This document shows positions 1-7,058 of a stretch of DNA of 64,000 nt, piece by piece. The position numbers and the translations under genes are program-made. Positions within the stretch are counted from its first letter, which is position 1; every line of letters begins with the position of its first letter. The notes below the pieces were generated by a model, which worked only from the letters and a program-made list of their open reading frames with translations, did no database searches and was not told where the DNA came from. The stretch comes from an uncultured Bacillota bacterium (GTDB lineage: Bacteria > Bacillota > Clostridia > Lachnospirales > Lachnospiraceae): assembly GCA_949291945.1 (NCBI GenBank), contig CASEXH010000011.1, positions 1 through 64,000 of the forward strand, written 5' to 3'.

Positions 1-102
1 GACAGCAGAAAACCAGAAATTTGGACAATACAATTATACATATCTGGTTCTTATCAAAGAAGATTTTCCCCATAGACACAGAAAATTTTACGCCCTCTTG
101 AA

Positions 103-141
103 AGCTGTCGTTATGGAAAGTGGTGTTTCCACAACGACAGC
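103..141 (-). terminator. Stem-loop downstream of the Sel1 gene
   Basis: A perfect 9-bp stem (GCTGTCGTT / AACGACAGC) encloses a second short pairing (GGAAA / TTTCC). It lies just past the 3' end of the minus-strand Sel1-repeat gene and probably ends its transcript, but the following T-run on the minus strand is weak. Positions 1-102 hold no gene that I can support. Confidence 0.4.
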
Positions 142-183
142 GTCCTTTATTCCATTATTCTTCACCTTTGTTGTCTATAGTTT

Positions 184-843
184 TCACGCCAGTTCCTCCG
201 GATCTTTATCCGGATTTTCCAGCTCTTTTATGGCAAGCTTAAAACCGTTCTGGGCGGCCTTCATCCGCCAGAAATCTGCCTTTTCCTCATCTTTTTCCAC
301 TCCTTCTCCGTAACGGTAGAGTACAGAGAGGTTGTACTGGGCAGCAGGGATATTGGCATTGGCAGCTTTTTCAAATAGCTGGAAAGCTTTTGTCGGATCG
401 TAGGGAACAGGCTGTCCGGAGAGATAAAAGCCTCCCATACAGCACATAGCCCGGAAATCTCCCTGGCCTGCTGCTTTTTTGTACCAGTCAAAGGCCTTGG
501 AAAGATCCGGTTTTGTTCCCAGGCCTTCCTCATAGCACCGTCCCATATTAAACTGGGCGTTGACATTTCCGTCTTTGGCCGCTTGTTCCATATACCGGAG
601 GCCTTTCCGCTCATCTTTTTCCACGCCTTTTCCCTGGAAATACATAAGAGCCAGGTGCATGGCGGCTTCAGCTTGCCCCTTTTTTGCCGCTTTCTCATAC
701 CAGACGGCGGCCTGGGCCAGATCTACAGAGGTGCGGATTCCGTTTTCATAGTAATAGCCTACTCCATAAATAAAATCTCTCTGGCCGTTTTCCGCCAGAA
801 TTTTTAGTTCTTCTACATTGAGATTTAGATTTTTAACGTTCAT
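184..843 (-). CDS. Sel1-repeat (TPR-like) protein
   Basis: The 219-residue product is built almost wholly of about five Sel1-like repeats of some 36 residues (roughly residues 22-202). Each has the pattern A-x-x-x-Y-x-x-A-A-x-x-G followed by Y-x-x-G-x-G-V. Sel1 repeats fold as paired helices and act as protein-protein scaffolds; the partner cannot be read from the sequence. There is no signal peptide or membrane segment, so the protein should be cytosolic. An AAGGAGTTA ribosome site sits directly upstream of the ATG. It is a single-gene unit with an unrelated small membrane protein behind it. The repeat family is clear, the biological role unknown. Confidence 0.85.
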   Translation of the reverse strand: MNVKNLNLNVEELKILAENGQRDFIYGVGYYYENGIRTSVDLAQAAVWYEKAAKKGQAEAAMHLALMYFQGKGVEKDERKGLRYMEQAAKDGNVNAQFNMGRCYEEGLGTKPDLSKAFDWYKKAAGQGDFRAMCCMGGFYLSGQPVPYDPTKAFQLFEKAANANIPAAQYNLSVLYRYGEGVEKDEEKADFWRMKAAQNGFKLAIKELENPDKDPEELA

Positions 844-868
844 AAGTAACTCCTTGAAACTTAGTAAA

Positions 869-882
869 GCCGATATATCGGC
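869..882. promoter_or_regulatory. 14-bp perfect palindrome in Sel1 leader
   Basis: GCCGATATATCGGC is a perfect palindrome 26 bp before the Sel1 start, where an operator could sit. No regulator is identified. The rest of the 844-1047 gap shows AT-rich promoter-like sequence only. Confidence 0.3.
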
Positions 883-1047
883 GGATTATTTTCTGATATC
901 TTAGTATAGCATAAGACAGGATATTTGTGTATAATAATAAAGAGCGTATTATGGAGTTGATAGATGGGATACCTGACAGAAGACTGGTGTTTATAGTGGA
1001 TATGCTGGAATCTCTATAGGCTTATATAAAAGATATTAGAAAATCAT

Positions 1048-1103
1048 AGAGGGCATAAAAAGCTTAGATTAGAAAAGAAGTAACAAAGCTTTTTATGCCC
1101 TCT
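1048..1103 (-). terminator. 18-bp perfect inverted repeat, probable terminator
   Basis: The arms at 1048-1065 and 1086-1103 are perfect reverse complements (AGAGGGCATAAAAAGCTT) separated by 20 nt. The structure lies directly after the 3' end of the minus-strand membrane-protein gene, so termination is the simplest reading. There is no strong T-run behind it, so an RNA-stabilising hairpin is possible. Confidence 0.5.
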
Positions 1104-1109
1104 TCATGT

Positions 1110-1433
1110 TCAGCCGCTGACTATAACGGATAAAGAACCAAAGTCGTACAAAATCAGGGAAAGCAGTAATAGTCCAAAGGAAACAGATGTAAAAATGATT
1201 TCAAGGATAAAAAAGTTACAGTGATGTTTTTTCTTACGGATCAAAAGTATAAGGACAAAAAGGTTAAGGACAATCCACAGTCCCCAAAGACCATAAAACC
1301 AGGTAAAGGGAGTGGTCAGAAGATAATCTCTGCTGTATCCACTGAAAGTAAATAATCTCAAATAAAAGGCTGTGAAATAAAAAACAGCATGGAAAAGAAA
1401 TAATGCGATATAAAAAGTATTTGATTTTTTCAA
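1110..1433 (-). CDS. Small integral membrane protein, function unknown
   Basis: A 107-residue product with three hydrophobic segments (about residues 6-28, 42-65 and 75-97) and a basic loop rich in Lys and His between the second and third. I chose the TTG at 1433 as start because AGGAGG at 1443-1448 lies 8 nt upstream. The longer GTG at 1442 would overlap that ribosome site. I recognise no family. It stands alone, divergent from the SufC/SufB operon. Confidence 0.55.
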   Translation of the reverse strand: MKKSNTFYIALFLFHAVFYFTAFYLRLFTFSGYSRDYLLTTPFTWFYGLWGLWIVLNLFVLILLIRKKKHHCNFFILEIIFTSVSFGLLLLSLILYDFGSLSVIVSG

Positions 1434-1600
1434 TTTTATCACCTCCTGATTTCAATGGTGCCGTTTAAAGAATGGCTGTGTCAGCCCCATGCCAGGCGAA
1501 TGCTCCGAAACTGTCTTATATATATCATCTGACTGCGGGTCTGTCAATCTATATTCTAAGATAGCTCTGTTTTCTTATGGAAAGAAAAGTAAAAATAGAG

Positions 1601-1629
1601 TTTACAAGAGCCGGACAGGCGTATATAAT
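1601..1629 (+). promoter_or_regulatory. Sigma-A promoter of the sufCB-like operon
   Basis: TTTACA (1601-1606), a 17-bp spacer and a perfect TATAAT (1624-1629) lie 50 bp before the start codon. The decamer CCGGACAGGC at 1611 has a near copy at 1635, which could mark a repressor site; this is inference. Confidence 0.7.
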
Positions 1630-1679
1630 AGAAACCGGACAAAAAATATCTATATTCATATATAAATGGAGGAAAAACA

Positions 1680-2432
1680 ATGCTTGAATTAAGAGATGTT
1701 TCTTTTCGTGTAGACGACGAAAAGGACAAGGAGAAGGATATCCTGGAGCATGTAAGCTTTACCCTGGAGGACAATAAGTTTGTTGCCATTACAGGACCGA
1801 ACGGGGGCGGAAAGTCCACTATGGCCAAGATCATCGCCGGTATCCAGAAGCCCACGGAAGGAAAGATCTTCTTTGACGGAGAAGACATTACAGACTGGAG
1901 CGTTACAGACAGAGCCAAAGCCGGTATCAGCTATGCTTTTCAGCAGCCGGTGCGGTTTAAAGGAGTGACGGTCTTTGACCTGATCAATCTGGCTGCAGGA
2001 AAAGAGATTTCCCTTTCAGGAGCCTGTCAGTACCTTTCTGAGGTAGGGCTTTGTGCGAAAGATTATATTAACAGAGAAGTAAATTCCAGTCTTTCCGGAG
2101 GCGAGATGAAACGTATTGAGATCGCCACCGTTATGGCCAGAAATACTAAATTATCTGTTTTTGACGAGCCGGAGGCAGGGATCGACCTTTGGAGCTTCCA
2201 GAATCTGATCCATGTGTTTGAAAATCTTCACAAAGAAAAACATGGTTCCATTCTGATCATCTCTCATCAGGAAAGGATCCTGAATACAGCAGATGAAATC
2301 CTTGTGATCGCAGAAGGTAAGCTGGTGAAGAGAGGAACCAGAGACGAAGTGCTGCCGGGACTGTTAAATGCGGCAGATGCTCCGGAAGATACTGCAAACT
2401 GCGCCATTTGGAAAAAAGGAGGACTGAACTGA
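1680..2432 (+). CDS. sufC: SufC-type Fe-S assembly ATPase (minimal Suf/SMS system)
   Basis: This 250-residue ABC ATPase powers Fe-S cluster assembly together with SufB. Walker A (GPNGGGKST, near residue 39), the signature LSGGEMKR (near 141) and Walker B with DEPEAGIDLW are present. The acidic DEPEAGID motif and LSGGE followed by KR are typical of SufC rather than of transporters. The gene sits in a two-gene operon with a short SufB-like protein and overlaps it as TGATG. No sufS, sufU or sufD is near, so cysteine desulfurase must come from elsewhere. The pair fits the minimal two-gene SMS system described in anaerobes. Confidence 0.88.
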   Translation: MLELRDVSFRVDDEKDKEKDILEHVSFTLEDNKFVAITGPNGGGKSTMAKIIAGIQKPTEGKIFFDGEDITDWSVTDRAKAGISYAFQQPVRFKGVTVFDLINLAAGKEISLSGACQYLSEVGLCAKDYINREVNSSLSGGEMKRIEIATVMARNTKLSVFDEPEAGIDLWSFQNLIHVFENLHKEKHGSILIISHQERILNTADEILVIAEGKLVKRGTRDEVLPGLLNAADAPEDTANCAIWKKGGLN

Positions 2433-3349
2433 TGGATACAATACAGAAAGAACTTTTAGAGGCGGTTTCCGGACTCCATGAGATTCCGGTGGGAGCCTAT
2501 AATATCCGTACAAACGGCAAGACGGAGGCCAGAAACAGCACAGAACATATTGAGATTCTGCCAAGAGAAAGCGGAGACGGCATTATCATCAAGATCAAAC
2601 CGGGAACAAAAAATGAAAGTGTGCATATTCCCGTAGTGCTGTCCCAGGCAGGCCTGAAAGAGACGGTTTACAATGATTTTTATATTGGTGACGACTGTGA
2701 CGTGACCATTATTGCAGGATGCGGTATCCACTGCGGTACCGATGACGGAAGCCAGCATGACGGTATCCACAGCTTCTTTATCGGAAAAAATTCCAGAGTA
2801 AAATATGTGGAGAAGCATTACGGAACCGGCGACGGAAAAGGTCAGAGGATCATGAATCCGGAGACTATCATTGAAGTGGGCGAAAACAGCTATATGGAAA
2901 TGGACACTGCTCAGATTAAAGGTGTGGACTCTACTATCCGTAAGACCACCGCAAAACTGGCGGACCACGCCAGCATTAAGGTTATGGAAAGACTGATGAC
3001 CCATGGTACCCAGAAGGCAGAGAGCCGTTTTATCGTAGATATGAACGGAGAGGATTCAGGAGCCAACATCATTTCCCGTTCTGTTGCAAGGGATGATTCC
3101 TACCAGTTATTTCAGTCTGTATTAAACGGAAATGCCAAATGCAGCGGCCATACAGAGTGTGACGCCATTATCGTAGGCAACGCCAAGATCAGCTCCATTC
3201 CGGAAATCACTGCCAATAATTCCGATGCAGCCCTGATTCATGAGGCAGCTATCGGAAAGATCGCCGGGGAACAGATCATTAAGCTGATGACGTTGGGACT
3301 GACCGAGGAAGAGGCAGAAGAGCAGATCATCAGCGGATTTTTGAAATAA
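2432..3349 (+). CDS. sufB: SufB/SufD-like scaffold protein (short form)
   Basis: A 305-residue SufB/D core protein. The beta-helix region shows the expected pattern (for example YFIGDDCDVTI-like and HDGIHSFFIGKNS-like segments), and the C-terminal part has the H-E-A-A-I-G-K-I motif of the helix that binds SufC. It lacks the N-terminal domain of a standard SufB of about 465 residues. I chose the ATG at 2432 because AAAGGAGG lies 9 nt upstream and the start couples to the SufC stop. Acting with SufC it should assemble or transfer Fe-S clusters in the cytosol, supplying enzymes such as CooS. Confidence 0.85.
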   Translation: MDTIQKELLEAVSGLHEIPVGAYNIRTNGKTEARNSTEHIEILPRESGDGIIIKIKPGTKNESVHIPVVLSQAGLKETVYNDFYIGDDCDVTIIAGCGIHCGTDDGSQHDGIHSFFIGKNSRVKYVEKHYGTGDGKGQRIMNPETIIEVGENSYMEMDTAQIKGVDSTIRKTTAKLADHASIKVMERLMTHGTQKAESRFIVDMNGEDSGANIISRSVARDDSYQLFQSVLNGNAKCSGHTECDAIIVGNAKISSIPEITANNSDAALIHEAAIGKIAGEQIIKLMTLGLTEEEAEEQIISGFLK

Positions 3350-3415
3350 TCAGACGTATTTTAGACTCTTTCTCTGATAAAATAGAAGCAACTATAAAAC
3401 GATAGGGACTGTGAT

Positions 3416-4429
3416 ATGAAACAGATCAATATTCATGATTTGGTTTCGTGCCACAGTCCCATGGATATTGGGAATGAGGGTGTTTCTATGGTTTATAACA
3501 ATGTAATGCATGAGTGCAATCTGTATAATTTCTTCTTTGCTCCCAGAGGAAATAAGCGGATGATGGAGCTGGGAATGAAGATTGCCCAGATGTATCTGAA
3601 TCCCTTTGACAGAATCATCGGGATCATCGGTGCTAAGGACTCGGGCAAAAGCTGGCTGATCAAGGGGATGTTCCCGGGAATCCAGACAGTAGAGGAAGAC
3701 GATGAATTTGAAATTTTGAATATGCCTATTTTAAATTCAGAAGAGGTGGGATTTTATACCCCTAAAACCTTTCATGTTGACGCAAGGGCTGCCAGGAAAT
3801 ATGTGTCACTGGAGGAGATTTCAGAGGCAGTCCTTCATGTGACTTCCCAGCATAAGCGGGTGATCGTGGAACATTTTGAGATACTGTATCCGGTGCTGAA
3901 GCGAAATGCGGATCTTCTCATCGGGATCGGTGAGGAGGTCATTGTTACCAGACCTTCTCTTTTCGGACCTTTGCCGGACAATATCGCTAAGATTGCTTTC
4001 AGCTCTCTGATCTACCGGAAGATGGCTCATAGCGCAGAAGATCTTTTTGGCTACTGTGTAAAGGACATACCCAGGCCGAAATATCATCGGTCGGACATCC
4101 GCCATGGTTTTGCTATTAATTATCAGGAAAAACCGGAATTTGATCTGGAGGAGATCGAGGGAAAAGTGCTGGACCTGATCCGCCAGGATCTTCCCATCGT
4201 GCCTTATGATGAGGAGCATATAAAAATCGGAGATTTTGTTATGCACTGCACAGGTCCTCTCATGCATGTGGAAAGCACAGGAAAAATAGAAAACTTTTCT
4301 CTGATCAAAGAATTTTATTATGAGCCCAGATTTCATTACTATGTAGTAGCCGGAACGGTGGGATATAAGCATGAGAAAGATGAAAATGATGAGGATGTAA
4401 ATAAGATCGAGATTGAGGATGAGATTTAA
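3416..4429 (+). CDS. P-loop protein, possible alanyl-tRNA synthetase SAD-like family
   Basis: A 337-residue protein with a clear P-loop (GAKDSGKS, near residues 73-80) that binds a nucleotide. The segments after it (HVDARAARKY, VIVEHFEILYP) resemble a clostridial family often named 'alanine-tRNA synthetase second additional domain' protein. That name comes from memory, not from a search. A C-terminal stretch of about 90 residues contains spaced His, Cys and Glu residues (for example MHCTGPLMHVE), which could hold a metal. It has its own spacing from the Suf genes and no obvious operon partner. The nucleotide-binding role is supported; the cellular job is unknown. Confidence 0.6.
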   Translation: MKQINIHDLVSCHSPMDIGNEGVSMVYNNVMHECNLYNFFFAPRGNKRMMELGMKIAQMYLNPFDRIIGIIGAKDSGKSWLIKGMFPGIQTVEEDDEFEILNMPILNSEEVGFYTPKTFHVDARAARKYVSLEEISEAVLHVTSQHKRVIVEHFEILYPVLKRNADLLIGIGEEVIVTRPSLFGPLPDNIAKIAFSSLIYRKMAHSAEDLFGYCVKDIPRPKYHRSDIRHGFAINYQEKPEFDLEEIEGKVLDLIRQDLPIVPYDEEHIKIGDFVMHCTGPLMHVESTGKIENFSLIKEFYYEPRFHYYVVAGTVGYKHEKDENDEDVNKIEIEDEI

Positions 4430-4433
4430 AGTA

Positions 4434-4489
4434 TTGACAATTCCCTGAAAAAGGAGTATTTGTATTATTAGAGTTAGTGACAACTAAAA
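4434..4489 (+). promoter_or_regulatory. Promoter with TTAG-N6-CTAA operator before iron-associated genes
   Basis: TTGACA at 4434-4439 has a weak -10 (TATTTG, 4457-4462) at 17 bp. Just past the expected start point lies TTAG-TGACAA-CTAA (4474-4487). The same half-sites and 6-bp gap recur before feoA and feoB. The spacing matches the outer-to-inner half-site distance in DtxR/IdeR operators, so iron repression is inferred. Confidence 0.5.
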
Positions 4490-4513
4490 GCCTTTTGGGA
4501 GGAGGAAGGCCCT

Positions 4514-4684
4514 ATGATAGCAGATATTATTATACTTGCAGTAGTGGTGTCTTACTGCGGCTTTGTGATCCGTCGTTATATGAAAAACAGGAAGAATCCC
4601 AAAGTCGGCTGCTCCGGTTGCCATGGCAACTGTCCGGGAAGGGGCGAAAAGAGTTATTGCGGTCTGGAAAATAGAGGAAAGTAG
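4514..4684 (+). CDS. FeoB-associated Cys-rich membrane protein
   Basis: A 56-residue protein with one N-terminal membrane helix (residues 4-20), a basic stretch, then Cys33, Cys36, Cys40 and Cys49 in the pattern GCSGCHGNC. This is the hallmark of the small FeoB-associated Cys-rich family, thought to assist ferrous iron uptake at the membrane. GGAGGAGG lies 8 nt before the ATG. It is followed 10 bp later by a membrane-anchored HMA protein, probably in one transcript. The partner feoB is about 2.4 kb downstream, in a separate transcription unit with the same type of operator. Confidence 0.75.
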   Translation: MIADIIILAVVVSYCGFVIRRYMKNRKNPKVGCSGCHGNCPGRGEKSYCGLENRGK

Positions 4685-4694
4685 GGGGATTGTT

Positions 4695-5054
4695 ATGACA
4701 GATGCAGTTATACTGGTAATCTTGGTGATCGCTCTAATTTTTGGGGTGAAGGGTACTGTAAAGCACTTTAAAGGAGAGGGCGCCTGCTGCGGAGGCGGCA
4801 GCGGTACAGCGAAAGCAAAGCGTAAATCCCTGAAGAATCCAAAACTTGGAGAGAAGACTATTCAGATCGAAGGGATGCACTGCGACCACTGCAGACAAAG
4901 TGTAATGTCGGAGCTAAATAAAATCGATGGAGTGGCGGCAAGGGTAGACCTGAAGAAAAACAGGGCCGTTGTCTCCTATGACAGACCGGTGAAAGAGGAA
5001 GAACTGCGCCGGGCGGTAGAGCGAGCGGGCTTTAAGGTAAGTTCCATAGCCTGA
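4695..5054 (+). CDS. Membrane-anchored heavy-metal-associated (HMA) domain protein
   Basis: A 119-residue protein: one membrane helix (residues 4-20), a Gly- and Cys-containing linker with Cys31-Cys32, and a C-terminal HMA domain of about 65 residues with MHCDHC at 61-66. HMA domains bind soft metal ions through the CxxC pair. The layout mirrors a FeoB-associated protein whose tail has been extended by an HMA domain, and a second copy follows feoB at 9132. I chose the ATG at 4695 because the longer reading begins inside the previous gene. Metal delivery at the membrane is likely; whether the metal is iron or copper is not decided. Confidence 0.72.
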   Translation: MTDAVILVILVIALIFGVKGTVKHFKGEGACCGGGSGTAKAKRKSLKNPKLGEKTIQIEGMHCDHCRQSVMSELNKIDGVAARVDLKKNRAVVSYDRPVKEEELRRAVERAGFKVSSIA

Positions 5055-5084
5055 AAACTCACAGATAAAGAATATCAGTAGAAG

Positions 5085-5180
5085 GGGGCTGCCCCGTGAA
5101 ACATATGTCAGAAATATTTGCACAAATTCCCATAGGATTTCCCAATATTTCCATCTTGTTTCATGGAGCAGGCCCTTTTT
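5085..5180 (+). terminator. Possible long-looped terminator
   Basis: Arms at 5085-5103 and 5157-5175 pair at about 15 of 19 positions and are followed by TTTTT. The loop is about 50 nt long, so the call is tentative. Confidence 0.35.
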
Positions 5181-5215
5181 CTAAATTTTATTCTATATTC
5201 CCTAAAGAGGGAACT

Positions 5216-5244
5216 TTGACAGTGCAATATCCCGATAGTACAAT
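5216..5244 (+). promoter_or_regulatory. Strong sigma-A promoter of the GltD-like gene
   Basis: A perfect TTGACA (5216-5221), a 17-bp spacer and TACAAT (5239-5244). It gives a leader of about 60 nt. Confidence 0.7.
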
Positions 5245-5310
5245 GAAACCATGGAAAGGAAACGTGTGACAGTAAAAATATTCTCACAGAGAAGAAAGGA
5301 AGGATAAAAA

Positions 5311-6537
5311 ATGGCAATTCATGTACTAGACGAGGCAAAAAGATGTTTAAACTGCAAGGTTCCCCAGTGCCAGAAAGGGTGTCCCATTAACACGCCCATT
5401 CCCCAGGTGATCCAGCTTTTGTTGAACGGACAGCTGGATAAAGCAGGAAGGATGCTTTTTGAGAACAATCCCCTGACAACTGTATGCAGTCTGGTGTGCA
5501 ACCATGAGAATCAGTGCGAGGGACACTGCGTTCTCGGGAAAAAGGGGGCTCCGGTCCATTTTTCCACTATTGAAAACTATATTTCCAGCACCTACAGTTC
5601 CAAGATGGTAAAGGGGCCGGCAGAGCCAAACGGTATGAGAGTAGCCATCATCGGCTCCGGTCCTGCGGGTCTGACTATAGCGGTCCTTCTTGCCAGAAAG
5701 GGATATCAGGTGACAATCTTTGAGGGAAAGGACAAGATCGGAGGAGTGCTCCGGTATGGAATCCCAGAATTTCGTCTGCCCAAAAGTGTTCTGGATGATT
5801 TTGAATACCGCCATCTGCTTCTGAAAGATATTAAGGTACGGCCCAATACCACCATTGGTGGAGCTATTACTATAGATGACCTTCTAAGAGACGGCTATAA
5901 GGCGATTTTTGTGGGAACCGGCGTATGGCGTCCCAACACTCTTCATATAAAAGGAGAGACTCTGGGCCATGTACATTTTGGTATCAACTATCTGAATAAT
6001 CCGGACAGTTTCCATCTGGGAGAGCGGGTGATCGTCATAGGTGCAGGAAACTCTGCCATGGACGTGGCGAGAACAGCTCTGCGTAAAGGAGTGCGCTGGC
6101 TTCAGTGCTTTTCCAGAACCTCAACCGTTGCGGCCAGCCAGCATGAATATAATTATGCCCTGCTGGAAGGCGTGGAATTTGTCTACTGCAAGATCCCGGT
6201 GGAGATTACAGATGAAGGTGTGATTTTTGCCGATGCAGAAGAGAAAGAGGATGGAACGATCCTGCAGATCCCTGGGACGGAGAAACTGTATCCTGCAGAC
6301 AGTGTGATCATTTCTATCAGCCAGGGACCCAGAAACCAGCTGGTGAATACCACAAAAGGACTGGAAGCCAATCAGAAAGGACTGCTGGTGGCAGATGAGG
6401 AAGGACATACCTCCCGGCCGGAAATTTTTGCCAGCGGAGATGTGGTAAACGGAGCCAGAACTGTGGTAGAGGCAGTTGCCCACTCCAAGGAAGTGGCCGA
6501 GGCTATGGATCAGTATATGCAGAGTTTGAAAAAATAA
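5311..6537 (+). CDS. Stand-alone GltD-like NAD(P)H-dependent Fe-S flavoprotein
   Basis: This 408-residue protein resembles the small subunit of glutamate synthase. An N-terminal Fer4_20-type domain carries two cysteine sets for 4Fe-4S clusters (Cys12, 15, 20, 24 and Cys59, 63, 69, 73). A Rossmann FAD site (IIGSGPAGL, near 114-122), a second nucleotide site (IGAGNSAMD, near 247) and a C-terminal FAD contact (ASGDVVNGARTVVEA) follow. There is no gltB nearby, so it probably moves electrons from NAD(P)H to another acceptor, like other GltD-like oxidoreductases of anaerobes. It is monocistronic, with its own promoter and terminator. The acceptor is unknown. Confidence 0.82.
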   Translation: MAIHVLDEAKRCLNCKVPQCQKGCPINTPIPQVIQLLLNGQLDKAGRMLFENNPLTTVCSLVCNHENQCEGHCVLGKKGAPVHFSTIENYISSTYSSKMVKGPAEPNGMRVAIIGSGPAGLTIAVLLARKGYQVTIFEGKDKIGGVLRYGIPEFRLPKSVLDDFEYRHLLLKDIKVRPNTTIGGAITIDDLLRDGYKAIFVGTGVWRPNTLHIKGETLGHVHFGINYLNNPDSFHLGERVIVIGAGNSAMDVARTALRKGVRWLQCFSRTSTVAASQHEYNYALLEGVEFVYCKIPVEITDEGVIFADAEEKEDGTILQIPGTEKLYPADSVIISISQGPRNQLVNTTKGLEANQKGLLVADEEGHTSRPEIFASGDVVNGARTVVEAVAHSKEVAEAMDQYMQSLKK

Positions 6538-6546
6538 AATAGTGAT

Positions 6547-6592
6547 AAAAATTCCGGGAAAACAGGAAACTGTGGGATCCCGGAATTTTTTC
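6547..6592 (+). terminator. Rho-independent terminator
   Basis: AAAATTCCGGGA pairs with TCCCGGAATTTT and is followed by a run of seven T. It closes the GltD-like gene. Confidence 0.8.
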
Positions 6593-6624
6593 TGTAAAAA
6601 AATAAAAAAAGTATAAAGTATTTC

Positions 6625-6657
6625 TTGACAGAAGCGATTGGTTAGAATATACTAATC
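6625..6657 (+). promoter_or_regulatory. feoA promoter overlapped by TTAG-N6-CTAA operator
   Basis: TTGACA (6625-6630), a 17-bp spacer and TATACT (6648-6653). The dyad GGTTAG-AATATA-CTAATC (6640-6657) covers the -10 element, the classic place for a repressor. The same motif appears before feoB and at 4472. A DtxR-family iron repressor is inferred; none is encoded in the window. Confidence 0.65.
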
Positions 6658-6737
6658 ACTGTGAGAGATAGCAATACCTAACTCCGCAGAAAAGATGATA
6701 GACAGACTGAGAGAAATCAGTTGAAAGGGGTAAAAAT

Positions 6738-6950
6738 ATGACTTTATTGGATGCCAAAGAAGGAGAAGAGTATATCGTTAAGGAAATTTCTACAAATGAC
6801 GAGGAATTAGAGGCTTTTCTGTTTTCTCTGGGCTGCTACAGCGGAGAGCCGATCACTGTGGTTTCTCATTTAAAGGGCGGCTGTGTGGTTTCCATCAAAG
6901 ATGGCAGATATAATATTGATACTGATTTAGCGAAAGCTATTTCAATATAA
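6738..6950 (+). CDS. feoA: Ferrous iron transport protein A
   Basis: A 70-residue SH3-like FeoA protein. It shows the typical order: a Leu-rich opening, G-E-E-Y-I-V-K-E, a turn with F-L-F-S-L-G-C, and an end motif D-G-R-Y-N-I-D-T-D-L-A-K-A-I. FeoA is a small cytosolic partner that supports FeoB. AAAGGGG stands 8 nt before the ATG. feoB follows after about 108 bp, a gap that contains a second copy of the iron operator, so feoB may also have its own control point. Intact and of normal length. Confidence 0.88.
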   Translation: MTLLDAKEGEEYIVKEISTNDEELEAFLFSLGCYSGEPITVVSHLKGGCVVSIKDGRYNIDTDLAKAISI

Positions 6951-6998
6951 AAATGCAGTGAGCCTGTTCACTGTATAGAAGTTAAAAGTTTGGCCATG

Positions 6999-7016
6999 GG
7001 TTAGTGAAATCTAATT
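6999..7016 (+). promoter_or_regulatory. Second TTAG-N6-CTAA dyad before feoB
   Basis: GGTTAG-TGAAAT-CTAATT, with the core at 7001-7014, lies 43 bp before the feoB start. A clear -35/-10 pair is not visible, so the site may act as a roadblock or serve a weak promoter. Confidence 0.5.
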
Positions 7017-7058
7017 TTTGTTTGGCACAACTAATCAAATGAAGGAGGAACTTTGTAT

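Noticed and set aside
2408..2431. An upstream TTG start for the SufB-like gene
   Set aside because: It lies inside sufC and upstream of the AAAGGAGG site that serves ATG 2432.
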